A program made the position numbers and the translations under genes. Shown one piece after another: positions 17,183-23,804 of a stretch of 44,305 nt of DNA (positions within the stretch are counted from its first letter, which is position 1; every line of letters starts with the position of its first letter). The DNA is from Pseudomonadota bacterium (GTDB lineage: Bacteria > Pseudomonadota > Alphaproteobacteria > Sphingomonadales > Sphingomonadaceae): NCBI GenBank assembly GCA_023426225.1, contig JAFABD010000148.1, positions 1-44,305 on the forward strand. Reading direction: 5' to 3'. The notes under the pieces are model-generated. The model did not search any database, was not told the origin of the DNA, and worked only from the letters and a program-made list of their open reading frames with translations.

Positions 17183-17293
17183 ATGACGGGCAATGTGCGT
17201 TTACACGCACATCATGCATGCGTGACCGTGGCTTTTGCGAACGGCGGCTCGGGCGAGCTCGGCACCGACACGCTCGCCCCGTCGATGGGCTAG
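17183..17293 (+). CDS. 36-codon ORF with strong ribosome-binding site; possible 5' remnant of a lost gene
   Basis: An ATG at 17183 follows GAGGAGAGAGAG, a very strong Shine-Dalgarno of the type seen before TonB-receptor genes in this group. The 36-residue product begins M-T-G-N-V-R-L-H-A, resembling the basic start of an outer-membrane receptor leader, continues H-H-A-C-V-T-V-A-F-A and stops at TAG 17291-17293. Upstream at 17097-17110 is a LacI-like imperfect palindrome (TGACAACGCTATCG). It faces the 3' end of lacI, 15 bp away. It may be the surviving promoter and first codons of a glucan TonB receptor whose body is gone, a real small protein, or a leader peptide. No family was recognised. 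Confidence 0.3.
   Translation: MTGNVRLHAHHACVTVAFANGGSGELGTDTLAPSMG
17193..17212. repeat. 8-bp inverted repeat inside the small ORF
   Basis: ATGTGCGT (17193-17200) and ACGCACAT (17205-17212) are perfect reverse complements separated by TTAC. The element overlaps codons 4-10 of the 36-codon frame, just downstream of the ribosome-binding site, so it could be an operator or an RNA hairpin that affects translation. No specific regulator is recognised. Confidence 0.4.
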
Positions 17294-17308
17294 GGCTTGC
17301 GTGCGGGT

Positions 17309-18409
17309 TCAGCCATTTGCCGTCACCGGCGGCCGCCGGCGCGGCGCGGCGTCGGACTGGCGCCGCACGAGCGTATAGGGCAGCAGCAGATGGCGCGCCT
17401 CGCCTTCGCGTCCCCCGCGCCGCGCGCGCATCGCCTCGACGAGCAATTCGACCGCCGCGCGCGCCATGTCGGCGATCGGCTGGTGGATCGTCGTCAGTTC
17501 GGGCCAGATCGTCGTCGCGATCGCGCTGTCGTCGAATCCGCACACGGTAAGGTCGCCCGGAACGTCGAGGCCCCGGCGATGCGCCACTGCGACCGCCGCT
17601 GCCGCCATGTCGTCATTGCTGGCGAAGATCGCGCTGGGCGCTTCGGTGCGGTCGAGCAACTGCTCCGCCGCGTCGAGGCCGGAGTGATAGGTGAACAGTC
17701 CCGGCGCGACCAGTTGGGGGTCGAACGCGATTCCTGCCGCGGCGAGCGCGGCGCGATAACCCTCGGCCCGCTCGGCACTCGCGCTCAGATTGGGATGCCC
17801 GGCGATAAAGCCGATGCGGGTATGGCCCAAGCCGATCAGATGCGCGGTCATCGCGCGCGCGGCACCGAAATCGTCGATGCGCACCGAACCCATCTGGTCA
17901 GGCGCGCGGCCGGTGGCGACCACCACCACGGGAATGCCGGCGGCCAGCAGCGCGTCATAGACGGGTGCCGAATCGCACAGGGGCGGGGGCAGGATGATGC
18001 CGTCCACGCCGCTCTGCACCAGCCGCATCACCGCACCGAGTTCGGGGTCCTCGCTCGCGCACTTCTCAACCACCAGTTGCAGGTCGCTGCGACCGGCCTG
18101 ATCGAGGCCGCCGACGAGGAATTCGCTCAGATAGGCTGCGCTCGGATTGCTGTAGAGCATCCCGATGCGCAGTTGGACCGCCCCGGCCAGGCTGCGGGCT
18201 GCGCGGCTGGGCGCATAGTTGAGCGCGCTGATCGCGGCATGGACTGCCGCGCGCGTCGTCTCTCGAACATTGGCATCGGCATTGATCACCCGCGATACCG
18301 TCATCGGCGATACGCCCGCCATTCGCGCGACATCCGCGATGGTCGGTGCGCCGCTCAGTCGGCGCGACCCGCGCCGCGGCTTTCGCGAGGTTTCGCCCTT
18401 GCGTTCCAC
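17309..18409 (-). CDS. LacI-family transcriptional regulator
   Basis: This 366-residue regulator has an N-terminal LacI helix-turn-helix (about 22-70: I-A-D-V-A-R-M-A-G-V-S-P-M-T-V-S-R-V-I-N), a hinge helix at S-R-A-A-R-S-L-A-G, and a periplasmic-binding-protein-like effector domain (about 78-350) with the family motifs G-V-D-G-I-I-L, I-F-A-S-N-D-D-M-A and C-G-F-D-D-S. The GTG at 18409 is preferred as start because AGGGGG lies seven bases upstream; the frame extends another 20 codons without a ribosome-binding site. It is divergent from a GH3 glucosidase across 115 bp, so it probably represses that gene in response to a glucose-containing oligosaccharide. The effector is inferred, not seen. 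Confidence 0.92.
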   Translation of the reverse strand: MERKGETSRKPRRGSRRLSGAPTIADVARMAGVSPMTVSRVINADANVRETTRAAVHAAISALNYAPSRAARSLAGAVQLRIGMLYSNPSAAYLSEFLVGGLDQAGRSDLQLVVEKCASEDPELGAVMRLVQSGVDGIILPPPLCDSAPVYDALLAAGIPVVVVATGRAPDQMGSVRIDDFGAARAMTAHLIGLGHTRIGFIAGHPNLSASAERAEGYRAALAAAGIAFDPQLVAPGLFTYHSGLDAAEQLLDRTEAPSAIFASNDDMAAAAVAVAHRRGLDVPGDLTVCGFDDSAIATTIWPELTTIHQPIADMARAAVELLVEAMRARRGGREGEARHLLLPYTLVRRQSDAAPRRRPPVTANG

Positions 18410-18524
18410 TCGTTGCCCCCTGTTTGCACCCCGACACCATCTTTGAGCGCTTTCGCCCGCCGAAATCAATTCGTTGCGATTCCCGCTATGATCATGCCCA
18501 TGAACAGGAGAGGAGAGTAACCCG
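18410..18524. promoter_or_regulatory. Divergent lacI/GH3 promoter region with candidate LacI operator
   Basis: The 115-bp spacer contains TTGAGCGCTTTCG at 18443-18455, centred on AGCGCT, which resembles the LacI/CcpA-class operator core (AAGCGCTT). The two arms match only in part. A GGAGAGGAGAG ribosome-binding site for the GH3 gene lies at 18508-18518. The regulator's helix (S-P-M-T-V-S-R-V-I-N) is of the type that binds such CG-centred palindromes. Confidence 0.4.
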
Positions 18525-20999
18525 ATGCGGCTCCATCGCTATGCCACGCTGCTGCTCGGCCAGGCGGCCATTCTATCGATGCCCGCGAGCGCGCAGCAGG
18601 CGGCGCCTGCCCCCGCCGCCAACCGCCCGGCGGTACCCGCCGCGGCGCAGGCGCACCCTGATCGCTGGCCGGCCGCCAGAAGCCAGGGCCTGGTCGACCC
18701 CAAGACCGAGGCGTTCGTCACGCAATTGATGGCGGGAATGACGCTCGAGGAAAAGATTGGCCAGATGATCCAGGGCGACATCGGCTCGATCACCCCGGAC
18801 GACCTGCGCAAATATCCGCTGGGCAGCATTCTTGCCGGCGGCAGTTCGCCGCCGCTCGGCGCGCCGGACCGCTCTCCCGCAGCCCCGTGGATCGCGACCT
18901 CGCGCGCCTTCAACGCCGTCGCACTCGAAAAGCGTCCCGGCCACACGCCGATCCCGTTGATGTTCGGCGTCGACGCGGTCCACGGCAACAACAATATCGT
19001 CGGCGCGACACTCTTCCCGCACAACAGCGCGCTCGGCGCCGCCCATGATCCCGACCTGATCCGCCGGATCGGTGCCGCCACTGCGGCCGAGACGGCGGCG
19101 GCAGGAATCGACTGGGCGTTCGGTCCCACGCTTGCAGTGCCGCAGGACGATCGCTGGGGCCGCACCTATGAGGGCTATTCGGAAGATCCGGCACTGGTGC
19201 GCAGCTATGCCGGCGCGATGATCGAGGGGCTGCAGGGCGAGCCCGGCGCGGGCGGTATCCAGAAGGGGCACGTCGCGGCCAGCGCCAAGCATTTCCTCGC
19301 TGACGGCGGCACCACCGGCGGCATCGACCAGGGCGACGCCCGGATTCCGGAGGACACGCTGATCCGCATCCATTCGGCCGGCTATGTTCCCGCGATCGAC
19401 GCGGGCACGATGACGATCATGTCGTCGTTCAGCAGCTGGAACGGCCAGAAGATGCACGGTAATCCGACGCTGCTGACCGACGTGCTGAAGGGCCGGATGG
19501 GCTTCGACGGTTTTATCGTCGGCGACTGGAACGGCCATGGTCAGGTACCCGGCTGCACCAACACCGACTGTCCCGCCACCTTCAACGCCGGGCTCGACAT
19601 GGCGATGGCGCCCGACAGCTGGAAGGGCCTTTACGAAACCACGCTGGCGGCGGCACGCGCGGGCAAGATCCCGATGGCCCGCATCGACGATGCGGTCCGC
19701 CGCATCCTGCGCGTCAAGGCAAAGCTCGGCCTGTTCGACACGGCTCGGCCCTACGAGAGTCGCAGCGGAGTGATCGGCTCTCCCGAGCATCGCGCGCTTG
19801 CGCGGGAAGCGGTGGCCAAGACGCTGGTGCTTCTGAAGAATGACGGCGTGCTGCCGCTCAAGGCCAGCGCCAACATCCTGGTCGCGGGCGACGCCGCCGA
19901 TGATATCGGCCGGCAGGCCGGCGGGTGGACGCTGAGTTGGCAGGGCGACGGCAACACCAATGCCGACTTCCCCAACGCCCAGTCGATCTATGCCGGCATC
20001 GCCGAAGCGATGAAGGCGGGCGGCGGGTCCGCGACGCTCAGCACCGACGGCAGCTTCACCACCCGGCCCGACGCGGCGATCGTGGTGTTCGGGGAGCTTC
20101 CCTATGCCGAAATGCGCGGCGATCTGCGCACGCTCGAGTTTCAGCCGGGCGACAAGCAGGCGCTGGCGCTGCTGCACAAGCTCAAGTCGGCGGGCATTCC
20201 GACCGTCGCCGTGTTCCTGTCGGGCCGACCGCTCTGGGTGAACCCCGAACTCAATGCGTCGGACGCCTTCGTCGCGGCGTGGTTCCCGGGGTCCGAAGGC
20301 GGCGGCATTGCCGACGTGCTGATCGGCGACGCGGCAGGAAAGCCCCGCAAGGACTTCACCGGACGCCTTTCGTTCAGTTGGCCCAAGACCGCGGCGCAGT
20401 TCACGCTCAACAAGGGGACGCCGGGCTACGACCCGTTGTTCGCATTGGGCTATGGGCTCAGCTATTCGAAGCCGGGCCGCGTGCCCGCGCTCAGCGAGGT
20501 GGCGGGGATCGACGCCAGCCTGGCGAACACCAGCCTGTTCTTCACCCGTGGACAGGTGCCCAAGCCGTTCACGCTCGCGCTCGACGCCGGCGTAACGCGC
20601 CAGGCGGTCGACGGTCCGCAGACACAGGAAGGCGCCGTGTCGCTCCGCTTTGCCGGCGCCGGCCCCGTCTCCGCGCGGATCGAAGGGCCGAAGCTCGACC
20701 TGACGCGCGAAGCGAATGCCGATCTGATGCTCCAGATCAGCTACCGCGTCGAAAATGCCGGTCAGGGGCCGGTGACGATCGCGCTTGGCAAGGGAACGGT
20801 GGATGCCTCGGGGGTCTTTGGCGGGAGCCAGTCCGGGTGGAAAACCGCACGGATTCCGCTCAAATGCTTCCGCGAGCATGGCGCCGACATGTCGGCCGTG
20901 ACGATGCCCTTCGCCCTCAGCGCGGGCGGCGGCTTCAGCGTCGCGATCGCCGACCTGCGGCTGGCGACCGACCCCGCGGGCGCCGTCTGCCCCAAATAG
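18525..20999 (+). CDS. Exported glycoside hydrolase family 3 beta-glucosidase/exoglucanase
   Basis: This 824-residue enzyme should release glucose from the non-reducing end of beta-glucans or cello-oligosaccharides. A Sec signal peptide (1-23, A-S-A before QQ) places it in the periplasm or outside. The GH3 N-terminal barrel (about 60-400) carries M-T-L-E-E-K-I-G-Q-M, G-V-D-A-V-H-G, K-H-F-L-A-D-G-G-T and G-F-I-V-G-D-W with the nucleophile Asp334. The C-terminal alpha/beta sandwich (about 420-650) begins V-A-K-T-L-V-L-L-K-N-D-G-V-L-P-L. The last 150 residues form a beta-rich module like the extra domain of marine exoglucanase ExoP. It is divergent from lacI and followed by a strong hairpin, so it is transcribed alone. 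Exact linkage specificity cannot be read from sequence. Confidence 0.93.
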   Translation: MRLHRYATLLLGQAAILSMPASAQQAAPAPAANRPAVPAAAQAHPDRWPAARSQGLVDPKTEAFVTQLMAGMTLEEKIGQMIQGDIGSITPDDLRKYPLGSILAGGSSPPLGAPDRSPAAPWIATSRAFNAVALEKRPGHTPIPLMFGVDAVHGNNNIVGATLFPHNSALGAAHDPDLIRRIGAATAAETAAAGIDWAFGPTLAVPQDDRWGRTYEGYSEDPALVRSYAGAMIEGLQGEPGAGGIQKGHVAASAKHFLADGGTTGGIDQGDARIPEDTLIRIHSAGYVPAIDAGTMTIMSSFSSWNGQKMHGNPTLLTDVLKGRMGFDGFIVGDWNGHGQVPGCTNTDCPATFNAGLDMAMAPDSWKGLYETTLAAARAGKIPMARIDDAVRRILRVKAKLGLFDTARPYESRSGVIGSPEHRALAREAVAKTLVLLKNDGVLPLKASANILVAGDAADDIGRQAGGWTLSWQGDGNTNADFPNAQSIYAGIAEAMKAGGGSATLSTDGSFTTRPDAAIVVFGELPYAEMRGDLRTLEFQPGDKQALALLHKLKSAGIPTVAVFLSGRPLWVNPELNASDAFVAAWFPGSEGGGIADVLIGDAAGKPRKDFTGRLSFSWPKTAAQFTLNKGTPGYDPLFALGYGLSYSKPGRVPALSEVAGIDASLANTSLFFTRGQVPKPFTLALDAGVTRQAVDGPQTQEGAVSLRFAGAGPVSARIEGPKLDLTREANADLMLQISYRVENAGQGPVTIALGKGTVDASGVFGGSQSGWKTARIPLKCFREHGADMSAVTMPFALSAGGGFSVAIADLRLATDPAGAVCPK

Positions 21000-21010
21000 G
21001 CTGACGTTAT

Positions 21011-21038
21011 GGAGCCGGGGTGCAGGCACCCCGGCTCC
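21011..21038 (+). terminator. Perfect 13-bp GC hairpin after the GH3 gene
   Basis: GGAGCCGGGGTGC (21011-21023) and GCACCCCGGCTCC (21026-21038) are perfect complements separated by two bases. It begins 11 bp after the GH3 stop. There is no T-tract (GCCCCCC follows), so it may act as a factor-independent pause, an mRNA 3' stabiliser or a REP-like element. Smaller hairpins (CCCCAGGGG, ATGGCGGTGCCAT) follow within 50 bp. Confidence 0.5.
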
Positions 21039-21141
21039 GCCCCCCAGGGGAGGAAGGCATGGCGGTGCCATACCCCACCCGTCCCGCCGTGCCATTTGGG
21101 CAAAATCCGGGGGAGATATCGAAACCGATCCGTAATTTCCC

Positions 21142-21606
21142 CTATTCGGTCGCGGGGCAGCGCGCGATCAAAGTCCGGGTCCGCGCTGCATCCAGCCCTT
21201 CACGCAGCGTCGCGCAACGGCGGCCCCGTGCGTCGGTGACAAGCGCAAAGGGCAACCCCGCGGTCTCGGCGTAAAGCGCCGTCTCCATCGCCCGCCGTTC
21301 AGCCCCCTCGGGCTGCCAACGCTCGGCCGGCGCAACGGCACGCAGCATCGCCTGCGTCGCCGCGCCCGAATCAAACGGCACGACCAGCACGCGCCGCGGC
21401 CGCGCCACAGCACGGATTTCGGGAAGTCGCGCCATTTCGGCATGACAGGGCGCACACCACGACGCGACAAACAGCAGAATCGCATCGGCGGGATAGCGCG
21501 GTGTATCCGCGGCTGCCGCTGTCGGGCCGACCTGGCTTGCCGCAGACAAGGCCAGGCCGCCAAGAATAAATCGGACGTTCAGCAATAAAGAGCGGCGCAT
21601 CGACAT
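21142..21606 (-). CDS. Exported thioredoxin-fold protein (TlpA-like)
   Basis: This 154-residue protein has an N-terminal hydrophobic export signal (about 8-33) and a thioredoxin core. The redox motif W-C-A-P-C (Cys51, Cys54) follows the strand I-L-L-F-V-A-S, and the cis-Pro loop is G-L-P-F-A-L-V-T-D-A-R-G near residue 117. It is probably a periplasmic thiol:disulfide reductase of the TlpA/ResE type, but it is short and lacks the usual extra insert. The start could be either of two ATGs (21606 or 21600), neither with a strong Shine-Dalgarno. It is divergent from the first of two large secreted Cys-containing paralogues, which might be its substrates; that link is speculative. Confidence 0.85.
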   Translation of the reverse strand: MSMRRSLLLNVRFILGGLALSAASQVGPTAAAADTPRYPADAILLFVASWCAPCHAEMARLPEIRAVARPRRVLVVPFDSGAATQAMLRAVAPAERWQPEGAERRAMETALYAETAGLPFALVTDARGRRCATLREGLDAARTRTLIARCPATE

Positions 21607-21657
21607 TCGCTTTCAGTTATGCGCATGATGACGGCAAATCCGGGGGGGGAATCACAA

Positions 21658-23616
21658 ATGATTGCCATATTATTTCCGATTTTTCTGGCTGCGCAATCCA
21701 CCTCCCCCGCGAAGCAGCCCTCGCCGGGTGAGGCCCAGCCCACGCTCCAGGCGCGCTTCGACGCGGCTTCCGCGCTTGCGGTCGACGGGAAATGCGGCGA
21801 GGCAGTACCCAAATTCAAGGCGCTGGAAAACGAGCCTGCCGTACAGCGTAACCCGATCGTCCGGGCGGCGATCGCGGTACGAAAGGGGATGTGCCTGGCC
21901 AGCGTCGATACGGCTGATACCGCCGTCCAGTCGATCCGAGCCGGCCTGCCCCTCCTGGAAAGCAAGGGCGAGGCGTTCGCGGTCGACGTCCAGCAGGCGC
22001 ATACGATGCTCGGCCGCCTCGCCGCCACGGCATTCGACTATGGCGGGGCGGAAGTCGAGTTCAGGGCCGCGTTGCAGGGCGCGAAGGGGCTGGACCGGCT
22101 GCAGCCGCTGCTGTCGCTGTCGCAGGTGCTCGCCTTCGATCATGACGGCCAGGCGTTGCGCTATGTCGAAGAGGCCAGGGCGCTGGTGAAAGGCGATCCT
22201 GGCGCGAACAAGAAGCTTATCGCGATCGTCCAGGCCCAATATGCTCGGGTGCTGATGAACGAGGGGCGGCTCAAGGAAGCCTATGCCGCGCTGCGCGACA
22301 GCGTCGCCAAGCAAGGCGGGCTGTCGCTGCGGGTGACGCTGGACGACGTCACGACGCGCTCCGATCTGGCGATCGCCGCGATGCTCAACGACGATGCGGT
22401 CAACGCCCGCCGCTATCTCGCCTATGCGGGGGCCGGCACCGCCCGGAGCCAGGGGTTCATGCGCGCCGCGTCACTGGAAACGCCGCCGTGCAGCAGCCTT
22501 CCGGGCCTCAAGCCCGATGATTTCGCGGTGGTCGAATTTGCCCTGTCCGAAAAGGGCGAGGTGCTGGGTGCTACGCCGATCTATGTACCCGCCGGACGCG
22601 AGGCGGCGCTCACCTTCGCTCGCGCGGTCTCGCAATGGTCGTGGACGCCCGAGGGCGCGATGACGCTGCCACCCTTTTTCCGTCAGTCGGTGCGCGTCGA
22701 GCTGCGGTGCAGCCGGTCGGGCGAACGCCCCTCCCTTACCGCAGCGGTCGATGCGGCGTTCGGCGACTGGGTCGATTCGCACACGCAAGTTCACAAGCAA
22801 TGGGCCGGGTTACCTCATGCGCGCGCACTTGCGTTGCAGACGGCGGCGCTCGGCGCGGCCGAGACTTCCGGCGATCGCGCCGGAACACTGGCCGCGGCCG
22901 TCGCGATCGCGGAAAATCCGGCTGCTCCGTTCGAGATTCGCAAAGCGCACGGACAAAAGGCGGCGGAACTGGTGCAGGGGCTTCAGGCGCCGGCGTCTGT
23001 TCAGCTCGAGGCGGCGCTTGCCGCATCCTTCAAAGAGGTTCCAAGCGACGAGGCCAGGGATCGACGGCTACGCGAACTGCTCGCGACGCCCGCCATCGCC
23101 GCCGACCCGCTCAGCAGCGCGACCGTCCGGATGCTGCTCGCCGCACCGCGATCACACGCGCGACGTGCGGCCGACGCCGATGCATTGCTGGCAGCGGTGA
23201 GCGACGGACCGGGGCTGCCCGATCGACACCCGCTCCGCATCGCCGCACTGGTCGAGCGCGCCAATCTGCTTGCGCGCCGGGGCGACCTGACGGCGGCCCG
23301 CGCGATGTTCGACCGGACCGGGCTGACCGAGGAACAATGCTCGTTGATCGAAACGGCGCCCGCAATGCAGAGCCGGGGCTTCGACAATACCGACAGGAAC
23401 TGGCTGGGCTTCGACGGGTGGGCCAATGTCGAATTCGACATCGCCGCCGATGGCAAGCCGCTGGCGCCACGCGTGGTCAATGCCTATCCGCCGTTCGTTT
23501 TCGACAAGCCGGGCGCCGACCGGGTCAAGACCACGCGCTTCACCGGCAGCTTCCGCCCGAACAACGGCGTTGCCTGCACGGCAAAGCAACAGTTTGTGAG
23601 CTTCGTGACGCCCTGA
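21658..23616 (+). CDS. Secreted TPR-like protein with two TonB-C-like domains (copy 1)
   Basis: The start at ATG 21658 is chosen because GGGGGGGA lies eight bases upstream and a short signal peptide follows at once (M-I-A-I-L-F-P-I-F-L-A-A-Q); an in-frame ATG 39 bp upstream lacks a site. The product has 652 residues. Residues about 30-260 are alpha-helical with TPR-like pairs. Residues about 287-347 resemble a TonB C-terminal domain (V-V-E-F-A-L-S-E-K-G-E-V-L-G, then W-S-W-T-P-E). A second helical region follows, and a second TonB-C-like domain ends the protein (about 588-652: V-E-F-D-I-A-A-D-G-K-P, Y-P-P-F-V-F-D). There is no transmembrane anchor and no Pro-rich linker, so it is not a classical TonB. 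The function is unknown. A paralogue follows 188 bp downstream. Confidence 0.8.
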   Translation: MIAILFPIFLAAQSTSPAKQPSPGEAQPTLQARFDAASALAVDGKCGEAVPKFKALENEPAVQRNPIVRAAIAVRKGMCLASVDTADTAVQSIRAGLPLLESKGEAFAVDVQQAHTMLGRLAATAFDYGGAEVEFRAALQGAKGLDRLQPLLSLSQVLAFDHDGQALRYVEEARALVKGDPGANKKLIAIVQAQYARVLMNEGRLKEAYAALRDSVAKQGGLSLRVTLDDVTTRSDLAIAAMLNDDAVNARRYLAYAGAGTARSQGFMRAASLETPPCSSLPGLKPDDFAVVEFALSEKGEVLGATPIYVPAGREAALTFARAVSQWSWTPEGAMTLPPFFRQSVRVELRCSRSGERPSLTAAVDAAFGDWVDSHTQVHKQWAGLPHARALALQTAALGAAETSGDRAGTLAAAVAIAENPAAPFEIRKAHGQKAAELVQGLQAPASVQLEAALAASFKEVPSDEARDRRLRELLATPAIAADPLSSATVRMLLAAPRSHARRAADADALLAAVSDGPGLPDRHPLRIAALVERANLLARRGDLTAARAMFDRTGLTEEQCSLIETAPAMQSRGFDNTDRNWLGFDGWANVEFDIAADGKPLAPRVVNAYPPFVFDKPGADRVKTTRFTGSFRPNNGVACTAKQQFVSFVTP

Positions 23617-23770
23617 AGCCGGCGGCATGCAAGTCTCGCGCAAAGTCGGCACGGCGTTTCCGCTTCTACCGCTGCAGAGCTGAGCCAGCGCTTCAGACCG
23701 TTACTTGCGTACCAAGAAGAGACCTGCGTTTCCCTAGAAGTGGTAAAGCGCATCGACATCACCCGCCTCC

Positions 23771-23792
23771 TGTGGTCAGTATAGCAACCACA
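23771..23792. promoter_or_regulatory. Inverted repeat before the second TonB-C-like gene
   Basis: TGTGGT (23771-23776) and ACCACA (23787-23792) flank a 10-bp AT-containing centre (CAGTATAGCA). The element ends just before the AAGGGGG ribosome-binding site of the downstream gene. It could be an operator or overlap the -10 region. It is absent before copy 1. Six-base arms can occur by chance. Confidence 0.3.
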
Positions 23793-23804
23793 AGGGGGCA
23801 AGAG

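Noticed and set aside
22635..23804. An upstream extension of the second TonB-C-like gene, giving a 1,040-residue protein
   Set aside because: The added part is a shadow of copy 1 in another frame; a signal peptide and AAGGGGG site mark the start at 23805.
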